Shown piece after piece: positions 47,607-60,839 of a stretch of 64,000 nucleotides of DNA. The notes beneath the pieces are model-generated. The model saw nothing but the letters and a program-made list of their open reading frames with translations, was not told the origin of the DNA and ran no database searches. Within the stretch, counting starts at the first letter, position 1, and every line of letters starts with the position of its first letter. Source of the DNA: Lunularia cruciata (taxonomy: Eukaryota > Streptophyta > Marchantiopsida > Lunulariales > Lunulariaceae); the NCBI GenBank assembly GCA_948567375.1, contig OX419761.1, positions 13,270,501 through 13,334,500 of the forward strand, read 5' to 3'. A program made the translations under genes and the position numbers.

Positions 47607-50600
47607 CTATCGAATCGGAGCGAGAGGACTGGCACCGAAGGATCTGTGGACTTGTTCAAGAGGAGCATCTTCGTATAGAGTTGTTCGTTGTCTTGGTTTC
47701 CTTCCGATTGATAGGATCACCTTCTCCATCTCGTGAGGCGGTAACTCCTCTCCTGATTGTAGAGCAAAAAAAGAGACATGTTAAAACAGAATATATTACT
47801 ACCTAGAGATGATTTTGAGGAAATGTGCTACTCTGTCCAGCTGCTGTAAACTAGTCACTGCTGGTTACGTCTGTACAGGAAGCATAGTTTATGGTTTCTT
47901 TTACTGAGGCACGGAATGGTAACAAGTCAATTGATGTACCGTGTGATGCTCCTGCAGCACGAGTAATGCTCTCATTCATTAGAGAACCTCCCATGTCATT
48001 GCATCCAGCGGCAAGCAAGGCCTTCACGCCACCCGGACCCATCTTCACCCACGATGCCTGCACATTTGTGGTGTTAATTAATAGCCAGCATATCGAGCTT
48101 CACGAACGGAATACTGGATTCGCACCACAACGCATGGGGTATTACACTCCACAAGGAATAGAGCCAGCTATTACAGGCTCAAGCATAACATCCATTAGCC
48201 CCTTGTCTCTAATTTGTGTCTGGAATGTTGTTCCTTTTCTATTTCAACGACTATTTTCGAGCTGTTTGGACTTAACTTGATAGCTCCTGGATGGAGTAGA
48301 CCTTTCCAGTCGTCTTATGGCTATTCATGGAATTCTATTATGATAGCGTTGAACTCCACGTTAGTTAATCAAGTATTGTTTCATCAACTCAGGGTTATGC
48401 CAAAATTGCAGTAGATGCAAGTAGGATCTTCGAAGGTCGTGGTGGAACAGCCGATGCTACAGCTCCCGATTTCAGGTCTAAACTCAGGCCCCTAGCAGAA
48501 TAAAAATGTTATGTGCACCAGATACCTGAATATTGGTAATGAAAGGGTGGAGAACAAGGCGCGCCACGGAGTGCATGATGATGCAGTCTCGCATAGTTGG
48601 GCCCTTCCTAGCTTTTCCTTTCAAGTATACTGGTGCCTGCAGAATATGAAAACAAAGAAAATTGAGGGAATTAAGAAGCAGCATACATCTGTAAGGACGA
48701 CCCGATACTAGTAAACTCAGCTGTTGCTTTTGGAGCCAGCAGGAAATGAATCTCGGAAGGTAAAAGTAAAACAAACCTCCATATGCACGAAGGGAAGGGG
48801 TACAAACTCCGTAAATCCGCCTGTTTTCATCTGTAGTCTTCTCAAGTGAAGGAGATGGCGTGCCCTTCAGTAGCACCCCATACCCGCATCAGCTAACTTT
48901 TCCAGTTCTGTGACTCTATTCTCGACGAAGAAATGAAAATTTAGAACGATGTCAAGCTTAATCTTCGATAATTTTATATTATAGAATATGTTGCTGTAAA
49001 TGGAGATAAACGACGCCAAGAAACAATAACGTACCACTGACGAGGATTATCCAGATGACCAAACATAATAGTTGATGTTGTTCGCAATCCTACGCCATGA
49101 GCAGTCTCCATGATCTTCGCCCACAAAGTCAGCCAGATTAGTTGCATGATTTCCTGTTGAAAAGGTATCGGGCAATTGTGGAGTGACTCTATGAATCCAG
49201 TTTACAAAATATGCAGCGCAAGATTTTACAGAGTATCTGACCAGACTCTTTCGACGTCTCTTACAAAAGCTGAGTCTGTTTCATGAGAACGACAGGATTA
49301 AAGAGCGACTCACCTCAAGCCACTGCTGAGTATTTATTTTGTCAGGGCAGAGAACATCTCGAACTTCATCGTCCAGTACCTGGAGGTAAGAGGTGCATCT
49401 GCAGTGAGATAGATGTTCGACCTGCTGATCCTGATTTGTACTCCATATCAAGGTTCTCACACAATCCTTGCAATAACAACAAAATGTAGCTACTTACTTC
49501 TGCAGCAGTGCCGGGTAGAGAACCTAGACCAGCGGCCTTGAGCTCTGTCAGAAATTCTTTCAAACTGCAAAAGCAGGTAAATTGTCAAATTATCGGCCCG
49601 ATATCAAGACGACATAATGCTTCTAGCTTACATATGTAGAAGTCGAATAAAAACATGAGATTCTGGAAAGGAAAAAGGGAACCAATTAACCTGATTCCGA
49701 GAGTTGAGGCTCCTTGAAATACTTCAAGAGGTGAAAACGCGTGAACATGAAGACTTGGAACAGCCTTTTTCACGGCCTTCAAAATCTCCAAGTAGGTCTC
49801 TCCAGTGTACTCTGGATGGATTCCTCCCTACAGCATACATATACAGATAGAAAACATATTACAAAGCCTGAAAGCACATGAAACACATATACTGTACAAC
49901 ATAGGATTCAATGTTGAAGTCTCTACTCTCCAAGCTTGTAGCACCAACTCTTGGGGTAACTACTGGCAAGATTGGCAAACGTGCCACTCTCATATTGTGC
50001 CAGCCAAACCAACGCGAGTAGTAATTGAAGAAAGGTACTTGATTATAAGCAGCTTATCTATTGTAATGCGGAGATCCCGTGACACTTGTAAAATGCTACC
50101 TGCATGCAGACTTCAGTGGCACCCCTATCCCATGCCTCGATAGACCTGCGTACTATTTCATCCAGTGATAACCTAATAGGTAGAAACCAAGAGATTGATG
50201 TTCAGAAGCATGATAACAAGAAGCACGATTTGTATTATGCGGACCTACTCAAATTTGGCAAGCTTCGGAAGTCTCCTCTGTAGCCTTCAGATAAATTAAG
50301 TGATTCAACTTAGAAGATCTCCTTTGATTGCAAATAATTAGTACCTGTAAGGTTTCCCTCGAAGTTCCTCGCTGTTCTTCCCCTTGCTGATCACATTAAA
50401 GTCCAAAGTTGGTTAATGTTCTTGTATCGTAGCCGACTTATGAAGCGAAAACAACAAAACTATCAATTAGAGAACCTCTCCTTATAGTCGAGTGCCCTTT
50501 GGGTCATTGGCCCATACGGAGCGGGCTAAGAGAGTTGTTAGTACAATACTATGTATTTTCATTTGGTTGGACCTGCAGCGCGAATACGGTAGTGTGGAAA

Positions 50601-53600
50601 CAAATTCAATTGGGATCTTGACAAGTTGGTGTTTTCTAACGGTAGGCATATTGCTAGGAAGTTGGTGAGCTTATCATGAATTAGGCTGGGGCGGCTGGTG
50701 AGTACTAGCTGGCCCCTTTAGTCCTCAGCCTCATGGCTGCTCCTTGGTAGCATACAAAAACGACTGAAGGAGTGAATTTTCTGGATGTACCTGAAGGCAC
50801 AAAACTGACATCTATAACTGCAAACATTGGTGTAGTTAATGTTGCGGTTCACCACATATGTTACCTGCCACAATGATTAAATTTCGAATATGTTCATCAA
50901 ACCCAAACACAACTGAGTACTCGGGATCTGGGGAACGTATAGCTCCCCTCAAGACTTCCTCCTAACTTCACCTAAACGATTAACTCTTTCAATAATACTA
51001 TCCTGCTGTACAGAGAGATTTAAGAATTGAGCGACGCGAACATATCTTCTGGACCAAATTGAGGAATTGCGATAAAGATTTGTGTCACCTCGTCACCATT
51101 AAAAGAAGCCCGCAGATTATCAGCAGCACTCCTGATAGTTTCAAAATCTGATCCCATAGCCTCTAATAATTTCGTGACCTCCATCTATATCAAAAGAACC
51201 TTTCCACATTCAGTAACCGAAAGTGTCCATTTCGATACTTTGCATCACGCTTAAGTAGCTAGACTTCAGCTTTGTTGTCCAGCTTTTGCAGCACTAGTTC
51301 AATTCTTGATATTCTGGAAAAAGCAGATGATGACTGCACAGGTTGAGATATAATGATCCTGAACAGGCGGTGGTTTACTTAGCATAATCTTATCTGATAA
51401 GCAATGCACTGACGAAATGACCATCTAAGCTTCTATCTCACATTCAAACTGCCGCTAGTGACAGGCCATGGCCCCTATGAGCTCAGGTTACGAGTAAGAT
51501 TAATGTTCAAAGTTTTTGCTAACCTCTGTTAATTCATCACCACTCTGTGCCCGCTGTGCAATCTCACTAATTTCAGATGGTCCTGTTCCTGGCAAATCCA
51601 TTCAACGAGCCAAGACATTTCAGTCAATACTCTGCTCTAATATTTACAAGCATAAATAATTACGCTTTTTGACTCCTTCAAAACTATCTTGCTCAACTTT
51701 CTACCTCCGTTTAAAGGAGCGTGTGAAGCCTTCAACGTGCCGTCATTCTCCACAGATATTCTGTCATGCAGAGAACTCGCTGCCGTGGATTCGTCCATAA
51801 CAAGACCAGGAGACCAAGGTTCAGCACGGGCATAGCCCAAGCTGTTAGAGCTTCTATGAACCCATTTCATGACCGCTGGATCCTGGATAAAGTGGATGTC
51901 AGAGATAGAGACATTGCGCACAACCAACGTTGAACTTTAAGAGAATTTCTGCTTGCAGAAAATAACACGACGAGACCCTTAGACGAGATGGCTATCCCTT
52001 TGGTGTAGTAGGCGACTCGAACCGAGACTCATGAAGCATAACTACCAAAGACTCGTGATCCAACCACCTGACAGGGATGATATGAACTCATGCACAACCA
52101 CTAGAAAGCAAGATTAGGGAAGATTAGGAAAGTTTGACGTATGCTGAAACATACAGACGAGACAACACGTACCAACCATGTGCAAGTCTGGTGAATGAAA
52201 TTGGGATATATTGGTAGACGGGGCACAAGTAATTTCCCCGCTTTTAGAGATTCTGTAGCCAACGTTTGAAGATGTGGCCATGGTGCCTGCATGAAGTCCT
52301 TCTTTATCAAAACCATACTAGTAATGATTTATTCTCAATCTCACGATTACATGGAACACTCCACAATTCCTTAGAATATATCCATGTGAAACAAGCACAG
52401 CAAAAACAGCGGGGCTCCTCAACTTACTTCAGGATTAACCCAGTCGATGGTGACAGGTGAAACACCACCCCAGTCATTTATTCCTGCCGCAACTAACTGC
52501 ATCCAACTTCTGTCTTCGTCCATTTGACTGCTCAAGCACAAATTAACAAGTTTGCGTATGAGTCCTACCATTGTGCCATGTTCCTTGAAAGGTTGGTTAC
52601 AGTATTGAACTAGCCAAACAATTTGGGTTACCCTTTAATTCTCTCAGATTGTCTTCGAGTCTGTTAGCTTGAACTATGTTCAACCTTCCTGCTTTCCATC
52701 TCCTGAATTGTACACAAGTTTTATCTCTCAGGTGCTCCATAGGGTACAGTATGCACTGGGGTAAAGATGCAATTATATTTAAGCAGCAAGGTGTCAAAGG
52801 CATAGCGACCTCCCACAACTGAACTGAATCCCGACATTATAGAAACTAATGTAAGTTTCGACAGCTAGGTAGGTTAAACAGCTTCTCAAGAGCATGGAAG
52901 AGAAAGAGATTACGAATCTACAGTGCATTGTCAAGTTCCAAAATTGATACTCTCACTCTCCTTGCTGATTGACCACAGGCATTGTATACCAGCGCATGGA
53001 CTTATCCATGCTCAAATATAGAGGATGAGGAAAACATACTCAGTCGGGGTCAGATTTGGAGGGGCTTGTATACTCATTGATGAACCAAAAGTCAACCGCG
53101 CCATGGCGATCGTCCACGTCAACTCCCCAAGTGGTGGTTCTGGTGCTTTTTCCATCCTCGTTCCCTTCTTTGCGCGGAAGTTCTGTATTATAAGCTCTTG
53201 GATGTGACCGTACTTTCTGTGAAGATCACGCAGCGCTAGTAAGCTGTCCAACCTTTCTTCTCTTGTTTCACCAATTCCGATCAATAGACCTGATGTAAAT
53301 GGCACTCTTTCTTCACCTGCCTCAAGCAGAAGGAAGTTGTTAGATTAATCAGATGTGAATTAATTGCATGCAGAACCAATGGATCTTTCTCTTCCACCAC
53401 TGAAGGAAATAAGATGATCATTTCCTTCTTTCTATTAGTCCTTAGTCAACTCCTCCTAGTCGTCAAAGAAGATGGGTAAACTGTCCCCATCTCACAATAA
53501 AATAAACAAGAGGTCAAAAGGGTTTCGTACTCAAATCTGTTTGCTGCAGAAAAGTCAGTTTAACCTACCAGGAGATCAGGTGGAACTAGAAAGACTACAA

Positions 53601-54906
53601 AAGTATGATGAGATTTTTACCAGCTGCTGATATGGTTGCAAGACGTGCGGACGGTTGTTTGTCTGGACAATTGTAGTGAGGGCCACCGGGCTCCATAAGC
53701 CTCTCCGAGACGGACTCTAGCATTAGCCCTTGGCTTACAGAGACTTGGCGAAGCTTTGCCACATCTTTCCTTCCCATGACGCCTGCATTGATATGGGGAA
53801 GAAGGCCAGTTTCCTCGAGTACAACTCTTGCAACTTCTGCCAAGTAGTCTATTGTTGAGCTAAAACCCAACTCGGCAAGCTGTACAAGAATAAAACTAAA
53901 GCATCAGACACCTATTCATAGCCGATCTATCCGTGTCCTCGATATTAGTCTTTGTAGCCCTGAGCTTCACACATGTTGCTTCTTAGAAGACCTATTGTGA
54001 CAGTAATTTAAGAGATGTCACCGAGTCTATATTCTGGTTTAAAAATTTTCATTGTCTGTTGATACATAAGCAGGAGAGAAAAATGCGTCATCCCCGAGAG
54101 TATCTAATCTAGAGATTCTGACGTTCAGTGGAGGCACATTATGCAATCCTGAATTCAACTAACTCAAATGTAATTAAATCAATATACCAATTGTTTATCT
54201 CAACAGCAAATTCGGACAAGGTCGATAGTTATAGTCCTCAGTTGCGAGAATAATCAGTCCACAGGCCCACCTCGAGTTTCGCCTGAGGGTAGCGAAGCTC
54301 AGGCTTGTCCCCAAGAGTAAAGAGGGCCTCCGAGCAGCCTGCTGCAGCTCCAGCTCGAGCAATTGTTAGCACCTCGTCAATCGTCAGATACACAGCTTGA
54401 CCAGGTTTAGGACCCAACGCAAAAGTACAATACCCACACACATCCCTACAAACTCTCGTTAATGGAATGAACACTTTTGGTGAAAATGTCACCACAGAGG
54501 GGTCCTTCCGTCTATCTCGAATTTCTGCAGCAGCCTCTGTTAAATACTCCAGTTTTAAATCCGCAATTTCCCGCAGACTCCTTGCCTCAGGGTACTCCCC
54601 CATCTCTCCCTTGCGTATCAACTTCAGGGTCTGCATCGGAGAGTTCTCCAGTTGAGCCAGTGGGCCTGCTTGTACCCGTGCATTTACACAATTTGCAACG
54701 TTGCCCAGAGCCTTCAGGCAACGCGAATCATCCAAAGTCGCCTTCTCTTTCTTCCTGAGAATTCTTCCTACTTGCACAATGGATCCACTCCTCGAAATGT
54801 TTCGGTAACCCCATGACCCCGGAATGCCGTTGAAATTCACACCTTTCTCTGCTCCAACATTGATCCGTAAGATATTGCCATCAGGAATACACCTGAGAGT
54901 CATCAT
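47607..54906 (-). CDS. Bifunctional FO synthase (CofG-CofH fusion, FbiC-like)
   Basis: Makes the deazaflavin FO from 5-amino-6-ribitylaminouracil and tyrosine by two radical-SAM reactions; in eukaryotes FO is known as a photolyase antenna. Nineteen coding exons, high to low: 54906-54271, 53879-53621, 53316-53040, 52509-52428, 52286-52173, 51882-51705, 51588-51524, 51184-51089, 50864-50791, 50386-50345, 50172-50100, 49827-49691, 49564-49498, 49379-49314, 49114-49035, 48864-48777, 48636-48526, 48057-47940, 47752-47607. Phases agree throughout: 2709 nt, 902 aa (bacterial FbiC about 850). CofG half: [20 protein letters not shown], cysteines 153, 157, 160; [34 protein letters not shown]. CofH half: [18 protein letters not shown], cysteines 584, 588, 591; [46 protein letters not shown]. 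An in-frame stop upstream supports the start. The N-terminus, about 75 residues longer than in bacteria, may be a targeting or spacer region. Confidence 0.93.
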
Positions 54907-55640
54907 TCTTTGGTACAGAAATCTGCTTCCTCAAGAGCCTTGTCTAGGAACAGTACTTGTACCAACATTCAGAGGAGATCTTCAAGTCTTGAGTTTCTAC
55001 GTTCCTGCCAAACCTTAAACCCAAACCCTGGGTGGGGTCAACAGTCCATTCACATGCAATTTCAATTCTACGTTCAACAAAAACGTTTGTGTGTGACACA
55101 AGCCCGATAACCACAGGACAAAACAGGGAGAAAACTCGTCCTAAATCTCTCTACACGACTCCCATCTGCAATTCGCGCAACCCGGGAATAACTTGACTGG
55201 AACTAAATAGTGCTCTTTCCTCTGGTTTCTTTCTGGAGGATTGGTCGACACAATCCCAGCACTCTTCTGCCTTACTGGTTAGCAGACCGATTTTCAATTT
55301 TCCATTTCCAGTCCATGACACCTTCTGCCAGAACTGAGCAGCACACTCCGGAACACATGCAACAGGACACATTTGAGCGCCTTCCACTAACTCAACCTCA
55401 GAACTCGGTGTGCATGGCACGTACTGGTTCTAATTCGTGTGTTCGCTTTATCATTGAAAACCTCCAAAGAAGCCGAAAGGTTATAATTAAGCGCAGGGGT
55501 TTCAGAAATAGTTTTGACGGACGTCAACGAGTAAATAACAACTTCGCAACTATTTTTATTTTCAGTGAACTCTGCAAGGTGTTAATAAAAGAACGCCTCG
55601 TAAATTGTTTTACAAGACGGTAAGTTATTAGCGCGATCTA
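54907..55640 (-). promoter_or_regulatory. Upstream region of the FO synthase gene
   Basis: Contains the presumed leader and promoter on the minus strand. A tga stop lies in frame about 27 bases before the ATG, so translation should not begin further upstream without another exon. No TATA box could be placed with confidence, and plus-strand frames here have no motifs. Confidence 0.4.
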
Positions 55641-55659
55641 AATTTTTAAATTATTTGTT

Positions 55660-56396
55660 TATATCATATGCAATTGGTGTTTATTCATAAAAATTAAGCA
55701 CTATATTACATATGTATTTAAGATTACAATAGTGAAATAAATGATGATAAAAAAAATCATATGACTTCAACAAACAAATAACAACACTCTTAAGAATGTA
55801 GTTACTTATTTGTTGGTGGAGGATTTTTTGAGTAGAATTTATAAAAGAATTTGGCGGATTCAAAATTTCATTTTCAATTATTTGAATTCAAATTCACCAT
55901 CTACAATTGCAAATGTTGTATGCAAATGCTCCTCTCGGTATACTAAATCAGTGAGTTTTGTAGTTTTGCATTGGTGTGGTGGTTCATATCCATAGATAGA
56001 TTAGTGTGGCATGGGAGATAATGTGAGTTATGGTAAATGATTCGCATCATCTTAGATTAGTATGGCAAGGGAGATAATGTGAGTTATGGTAAATGATTTG
56101 AATCATCTTGTGATAATCAAGAAATTAATTGAAGTTCAAGGAATTTTATTCCAAAAGAGCAACAAAACTTTAGCAAAAGGAAATCAAGAACCTAATTGCA
56201 ATGCATGCTCACATTTGGATGAAAAAATAGGCGCTATCAAGCAGCTACTGGCGGCTACTAGTGGCAAGGAGTAATGATGGGCAAAATCCCATTTAATTAC
56301 TAAATTAACATATTACATCGAGTAGCAACCACATTCACCCTAAACCATGCACTTTATTAACTCTCATATGTAATTAATGCATTCCAGTGTGACAAC
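55660..56396 (-). mobile_element. Family C LTR-like sequence, inverted copy 2
   Basis: The reverse complement matches 40181-41000 block by block, beginning at the gttgtcacac block near 56396 and passing gtttagggtgaat and the 'atggatatgaaccac' region to about 55860. It is opposite in orientation to copy 1, 15 kb away. It lies about 750 bp upstream of the FO synthase start codon. Confidence 0.6.
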
Positions 56397-56737
56397 GGAA
56401 CATTCTATATCCCTTGTTTTCTACAAACCACTTCTTATTGAATTTGCTAATAATAAAGAATTTGGCCAGAACTCAATAGTGTATAAATTAATATATTACA
56501 CAGGTGTAAACCACATTCACCCTAAACCATGCCTTTTGTTAACCCTAATATGTAATTAATACATCACAGAGTGACAATTGAAAACTCTATATCCTTTGTT
56601 TTCTACAAGCCACCTCTTGTGGAGTTTTCTAATAATAAAGAATGAAGCCAGAGTGACAACTGAAAACTCTATATCCTTTGTTTTCTACAAACCACCTCTT
56701 GTGTAGTTTTCTAATAATAAAGAATTAAACCAGAACA
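56387..56737. repeat. Repeated family C LTR-junction blocks
   Basis: Three related blocks containing 'gtgacaa..', 'ctatatcc.ttgttttctaca' and 'ctaataataaagaat' begin at about 56387, 56568 and 56651. The last two are 83 bp apart and nearly identical, while the first is about 182 bp from the second and shares an additional upstream block (ccacattcaccctaaaccatg). They correspond to the internal-LTR junction at 40120-40190. Confidence 0.7.
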
Positions 56738-56739
56738 CC

Positions 56740-59700
56740 GGAGTGTGACTCTTTCTTCCACCCACACCCCATATCAATTTATTTAGTCAACGCTTCGTAA
56801 TATTCTATATGAAAATAAACAGAGCTTCGCAAAGCTATTTCTGAAACCCCTAATGTACCAAGTGCAAAACTGCGCAGACTATTTATATTTAACTATTTAT
56901 AAATAAATGAAAAGCTCATATAAGTCCGGTACGCGCTGTCGTTCCGCGTACGAACATTAACGTGTAGAACATGGCCTAAATTGGCCACTCCGAAGAAATG
57001 AACAACTTTCAAACCAAATGTCACGGCTGTGCATCTCAATTACAGTAGAAGCATATAGTGAGGGAAACTCATTCACAACTTAACTCCAAATTCGGTCCTC
57101 ATGTTTTAGAATCTTGATAACTCAGTGTTCTTTCGTGGTTTCTACTTTCTCACTTCCTGTATAAGTTCTGAGTAGTGTACTTGTGAGATGTAGTACTTCG
57201 TCACCTCGTCAACTACAGTAAGGACACATCTCCCAAGTGTTGTAATGCCACGAACAATTTGGAACTTTTTCACTGCACCAGTTCAAGTTCGAAATCGGGA
57301 ACACTGAGCTTAAATGTCACTGCACTTAAGACTTTCGTGTAATCTTGGACTTTTGGTATTAAAACTTGCAGGTTCTCTCACTTGTGGCGTAATTTTGAAC
57401 TAGTTCCTCTCAATACTACTTGTTATGTTGTAGACATCCCAAACTCTTCAAAGAGATTTGCAATCTTCAAATCCCATACGCGATTTCGAGCTCTGTGAGA
57501 ATTGTGAATGTATGATCCGATCTGAAATCAAAAGTGTCGTGCATTGTTGGGATTCTTTTCATCCAACAAACACCCCCCTCCAGCTCCTTAACGTGTTATT
57601 TATTCATTTATTTAGTATTTATTAATTATTTCTTCAAATTTTGATGTTTCTAGAAGGCAAGAGTCTCTAGCTACACAGCGTGATCATCGAGAGTTGGACA
57701 CTTCAGTTGCAACTTCCTTCCTCCCAAGTCCTATTTTTCTTTTGAGAGATTTAATTCCAACTAGGAACTAATTTCTCGTAACACCACAAAATCTCTAGTC
57801 TCAAGGATACATAACCATACATTGCAACAATAGTTTAGATGGGTACCAATACTATTGGGTGATTAGCCCCATTTTACCTGTTGTTATGCCTTGTCTTTGT
57901 ACGGCTCGATGGGGTCTTCCCATCCTTCTTGTTATCCTGCGTGGTCGCAATCTTCTCCTTTAGATGGATTTTGAGAAGAGAAGAGAAGCTCTGAAATCCT
58001 GCATGAACAATTTTATAATCGCATTCCAACTATAACAATGGTTGGAATAAAGTTGGATTTTTGCCATCTACATTATGCTTGTCCAACTGGAGGTGAGTAC
58101 ATTTAAACTGTCATCACACATTGTATCCAATTGGTGTACTGTATTCTTTCTTTCTTTTTCCTCGGAGATATATAGAGATTGTCTACACTTGATTCATTGT
58201 AATCCATTCTCTACTCTTTACATAATTTTTAACTTTAGTGAATGCTTTTTCCTAAAATATAATTAAAATTTTCAAAACAATGTATTACACCATAACCAAA
58301 CATCCTTTTATACAAATTTCACTATCTAATTTCTTAAAAAACTTTTATCCTTAATTTTAATAGCATTTTGATTCGATATCTGATCAATATTTTTCCTTGT
58401 TTATTTATTGTAAAAGAATTTGGTTTAATTTGGTTCGAATCGAATTCTGAATTATTCTCTCCTGATGTAAAATACAAATTAATATATCACATATGCCAGT
58501 CCAGATATTTGAGATGCCGGTCGGCTTTTCTCTTTTTAATATGAGATCAAAGTATTTATTCTTATCTTTTGAAAGTCCTTTTTTACATTTTGTTCAAAAA
58601 TATAAAGTTTAATTCCCATACATCTATCTGTGATGGTTTAACATATATCAGTCACGTAGTAACCAATTGGGTGATCAAATCTTAGAAGGAAATGATGTTT
58701 TACTTAGATTTTGAAGAAAATTTTTTCTTTAAAATCGTATTAAGCTGCAAGGCTAAGATTTTCACTTGGGTAGTTCACGCCCTTAAATTGGCTCATCAAC
58801 TATCCTATCTTATTTTATTTAATTGGACGTAATGACAATTAACTTGGTGAATACTTTCTAAATTTTGCATAATTATCCCCACTCATGAATAAACAGTCTA
58901 CTGCCTACTTTAGTACTCTCATATATCCCGATGACTATTTGCAAGCAAGTAAAATCTGCTTGAGAACTAGGGTTACCATAAGGAATTTTAATGATAAAAT
59001 GAATACTTTGGGAGAAGTTTTGGATTTAGAAATCATCCTATTTAGATCATTTAATTCTTTCTATGCAGCGGTCGCTCTTTCTCTCGATCACTCAATTAAT
59101 GATTTTTTTTTTAAATATAAAATTTTTGGGTCATAGGTATAGCTTGCAAAAGAATATTATGTGCAAAAAATGTTTATTAAAAATATAATATTTGAGTAGC
59201 ATCTTTCTAATTATTTAAATTATTTTATGGAGAAGAGCCCTTGAGGAAATCTATCAACTACTACCTAAAATAGATAGGTCTATTGTGTTAGAATCATTTT
59301 CAGAAATATCCTCAAAAAAATAAAGACTTGAACTATTAACCGTTTATCTAGAGATCTTGTTTTATTCATCAGAATTATAGTTGAGAACGTTCAGAAATAT
59401 AACAGCCTTTAAGAGAGGAAATACAACTTCTCTAATAAGCCTAAAAATCCACTTGCAATTCAAATATGAATAAATACATAAACTATAGCTCGTAAGATAT
59501 AAGTTTGTAGTTTTATTCGAATTTTGCCCAACCGTTTATAAAGAGTGAGGAGAGCAACATTCATCTATCCTTGTTTCTGAAGGGTGAAAACAATTGAAGA
59601 AACTGCCACTAGGTACTTCTTGAGCGATTCCTGGCTTTTCATGTAGGAGGTTGGACAATGTATTAAAGTGGAGCAAGTGGACCTTGTACTCATGGTCGTA

Positions 59701-60839
59701 ATTCTCGTTGCTCTTAAGACCTTATAAGCGTTTTGAGCCCTTGAGACCCTGCAATCCAGCTTTTGTACCTCTTTTTGATCTGTCATAATTTTTTTTTAAT
59801 AAAGCATTGTACATACAAGTACTAGAGGACCACACATCTCTCTAATTATGGGTCCTCCAACTCCTTCTATCCTACCTGCTTTAGGAAGAATGCTATATTT
59901 TCAGATGCAGATTGAGGCGACCAAAAGTGAAAAGTGAGGCGACCAAAAGTTGAAAATAGTTATCAAATAGTCCAACAACCATTTGATCCATCGAGGTTCG
60001 TGTCCTGGTGTTTGCTTTTTTGGGTTTGCTTTTTTTGGGATACTTTGCGTTTCATGGAAATATTGAATTGGCATTTTTGCGATTACTTACCTTTCATGGA
60101 TATATTGAATCAGAAGTATTGATCATTCTAGAGAAAGTATTTCTGGTTCTGCATGGCTCATATAATATTGGGGTAAATAGAAGCCTTGTAGTCTTGATTT
60201 TAAGCTTTTTATGTTATTGAATGGGATCCTCCCACATAGGGAAAAGTAGGTTGTTGCAATAGTCATGCACATTTGCATGGAGAAATTTGAGAGAGATATC
60301 CATGAGATAACTATAACAACTATAGCACTTGGAAGTTTACAATATGTGCTTAGTAAGTTTTTGGAATATCAAGGGTTTTAGCTTTGAAGATGTTGTGCAT
60401 ATATACATGGTTACACAACATATATTATAGAAGCACAACTCACAGATAAGTCATACATGAACTCTAAAGTGCCACAATCCCCCCCCCCCTAGTTGGCAGT
60501 TAGGTCCCTCTAACTCCATATAGCCATCTACTCCAAGTACGTGGTATCCTCTATGGTGTGCAAAGATCAGGAGGTTGGGAGCTATCGGACCCATCATTAT
60601 TTGCATGTTTGTGATTTATACCACATAAAGAGTGAACATGTTATAGATCAAGTACATCTAGGACATAACCACTATCCTTGATGAACCACTATGATGCAAT
60701 CCTCTCTTCATCATCTAAACCACTCTCTCTGTTAAACCATCTATCTCAGAGTGATCTCAAGAGGTAGTATGATGATCAATCAAGGCCTTATCACACAAGA
60801 CCTAAAATTCACCCAAGAACTATGTATTTTGATCAATCA
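56740..60839. other. AT-rich intergenic region
   Basis: No gene is supported. It is strongly AT-rich from about 58100 to 59500, with many short frames lacking motifs. It contains one copy of the dispersed hairpin repeat at 57840-57955 and a C homopolymer of about ten at 60480. Confidence 0.45.
57840..57955 (+). repeat. Dispersed hairpin-repeat, copy 4
   Basis: Blocks 'actattgggtgattagcccc', tttgtacggctcgatggggt, 'cttcccatccttcttg' and 'gcgtggtcgc' follow the same order as copies at 23275 and 30535. The gatggg/cccatc stem is kept. Confidence 0.65.

Noticed and set aside
50245-50277. Possible 33-nt exon between FO synthase exons 10 and 11 that would keep the frame
   Set aside because: Joining exons 10 and 11 directly gives the exact family spacing, and the donor gtccgc is weak; at most a rare alternative exon.
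51266-51317. Short open stretch between FO synthase exons 7 and 8 reading like [11 protein letters not shown]
   Set aside because: Cannot be joined in phase with available splice sites, and the direct join of exons 7 and 8 matches the family length.
56387-56737. Spaced repeats that might suggest a CRISPR-like array
   Set aside because: Eukaryotic context, repeats too long and diverged, unequal spacing; they are LTR-junction duplications.
58425-58450. ggttcgaatc, resembling a tRNA T-arm
   Set aside because: No acceptor stem, anticodon arm or D-arm can be folded around it.
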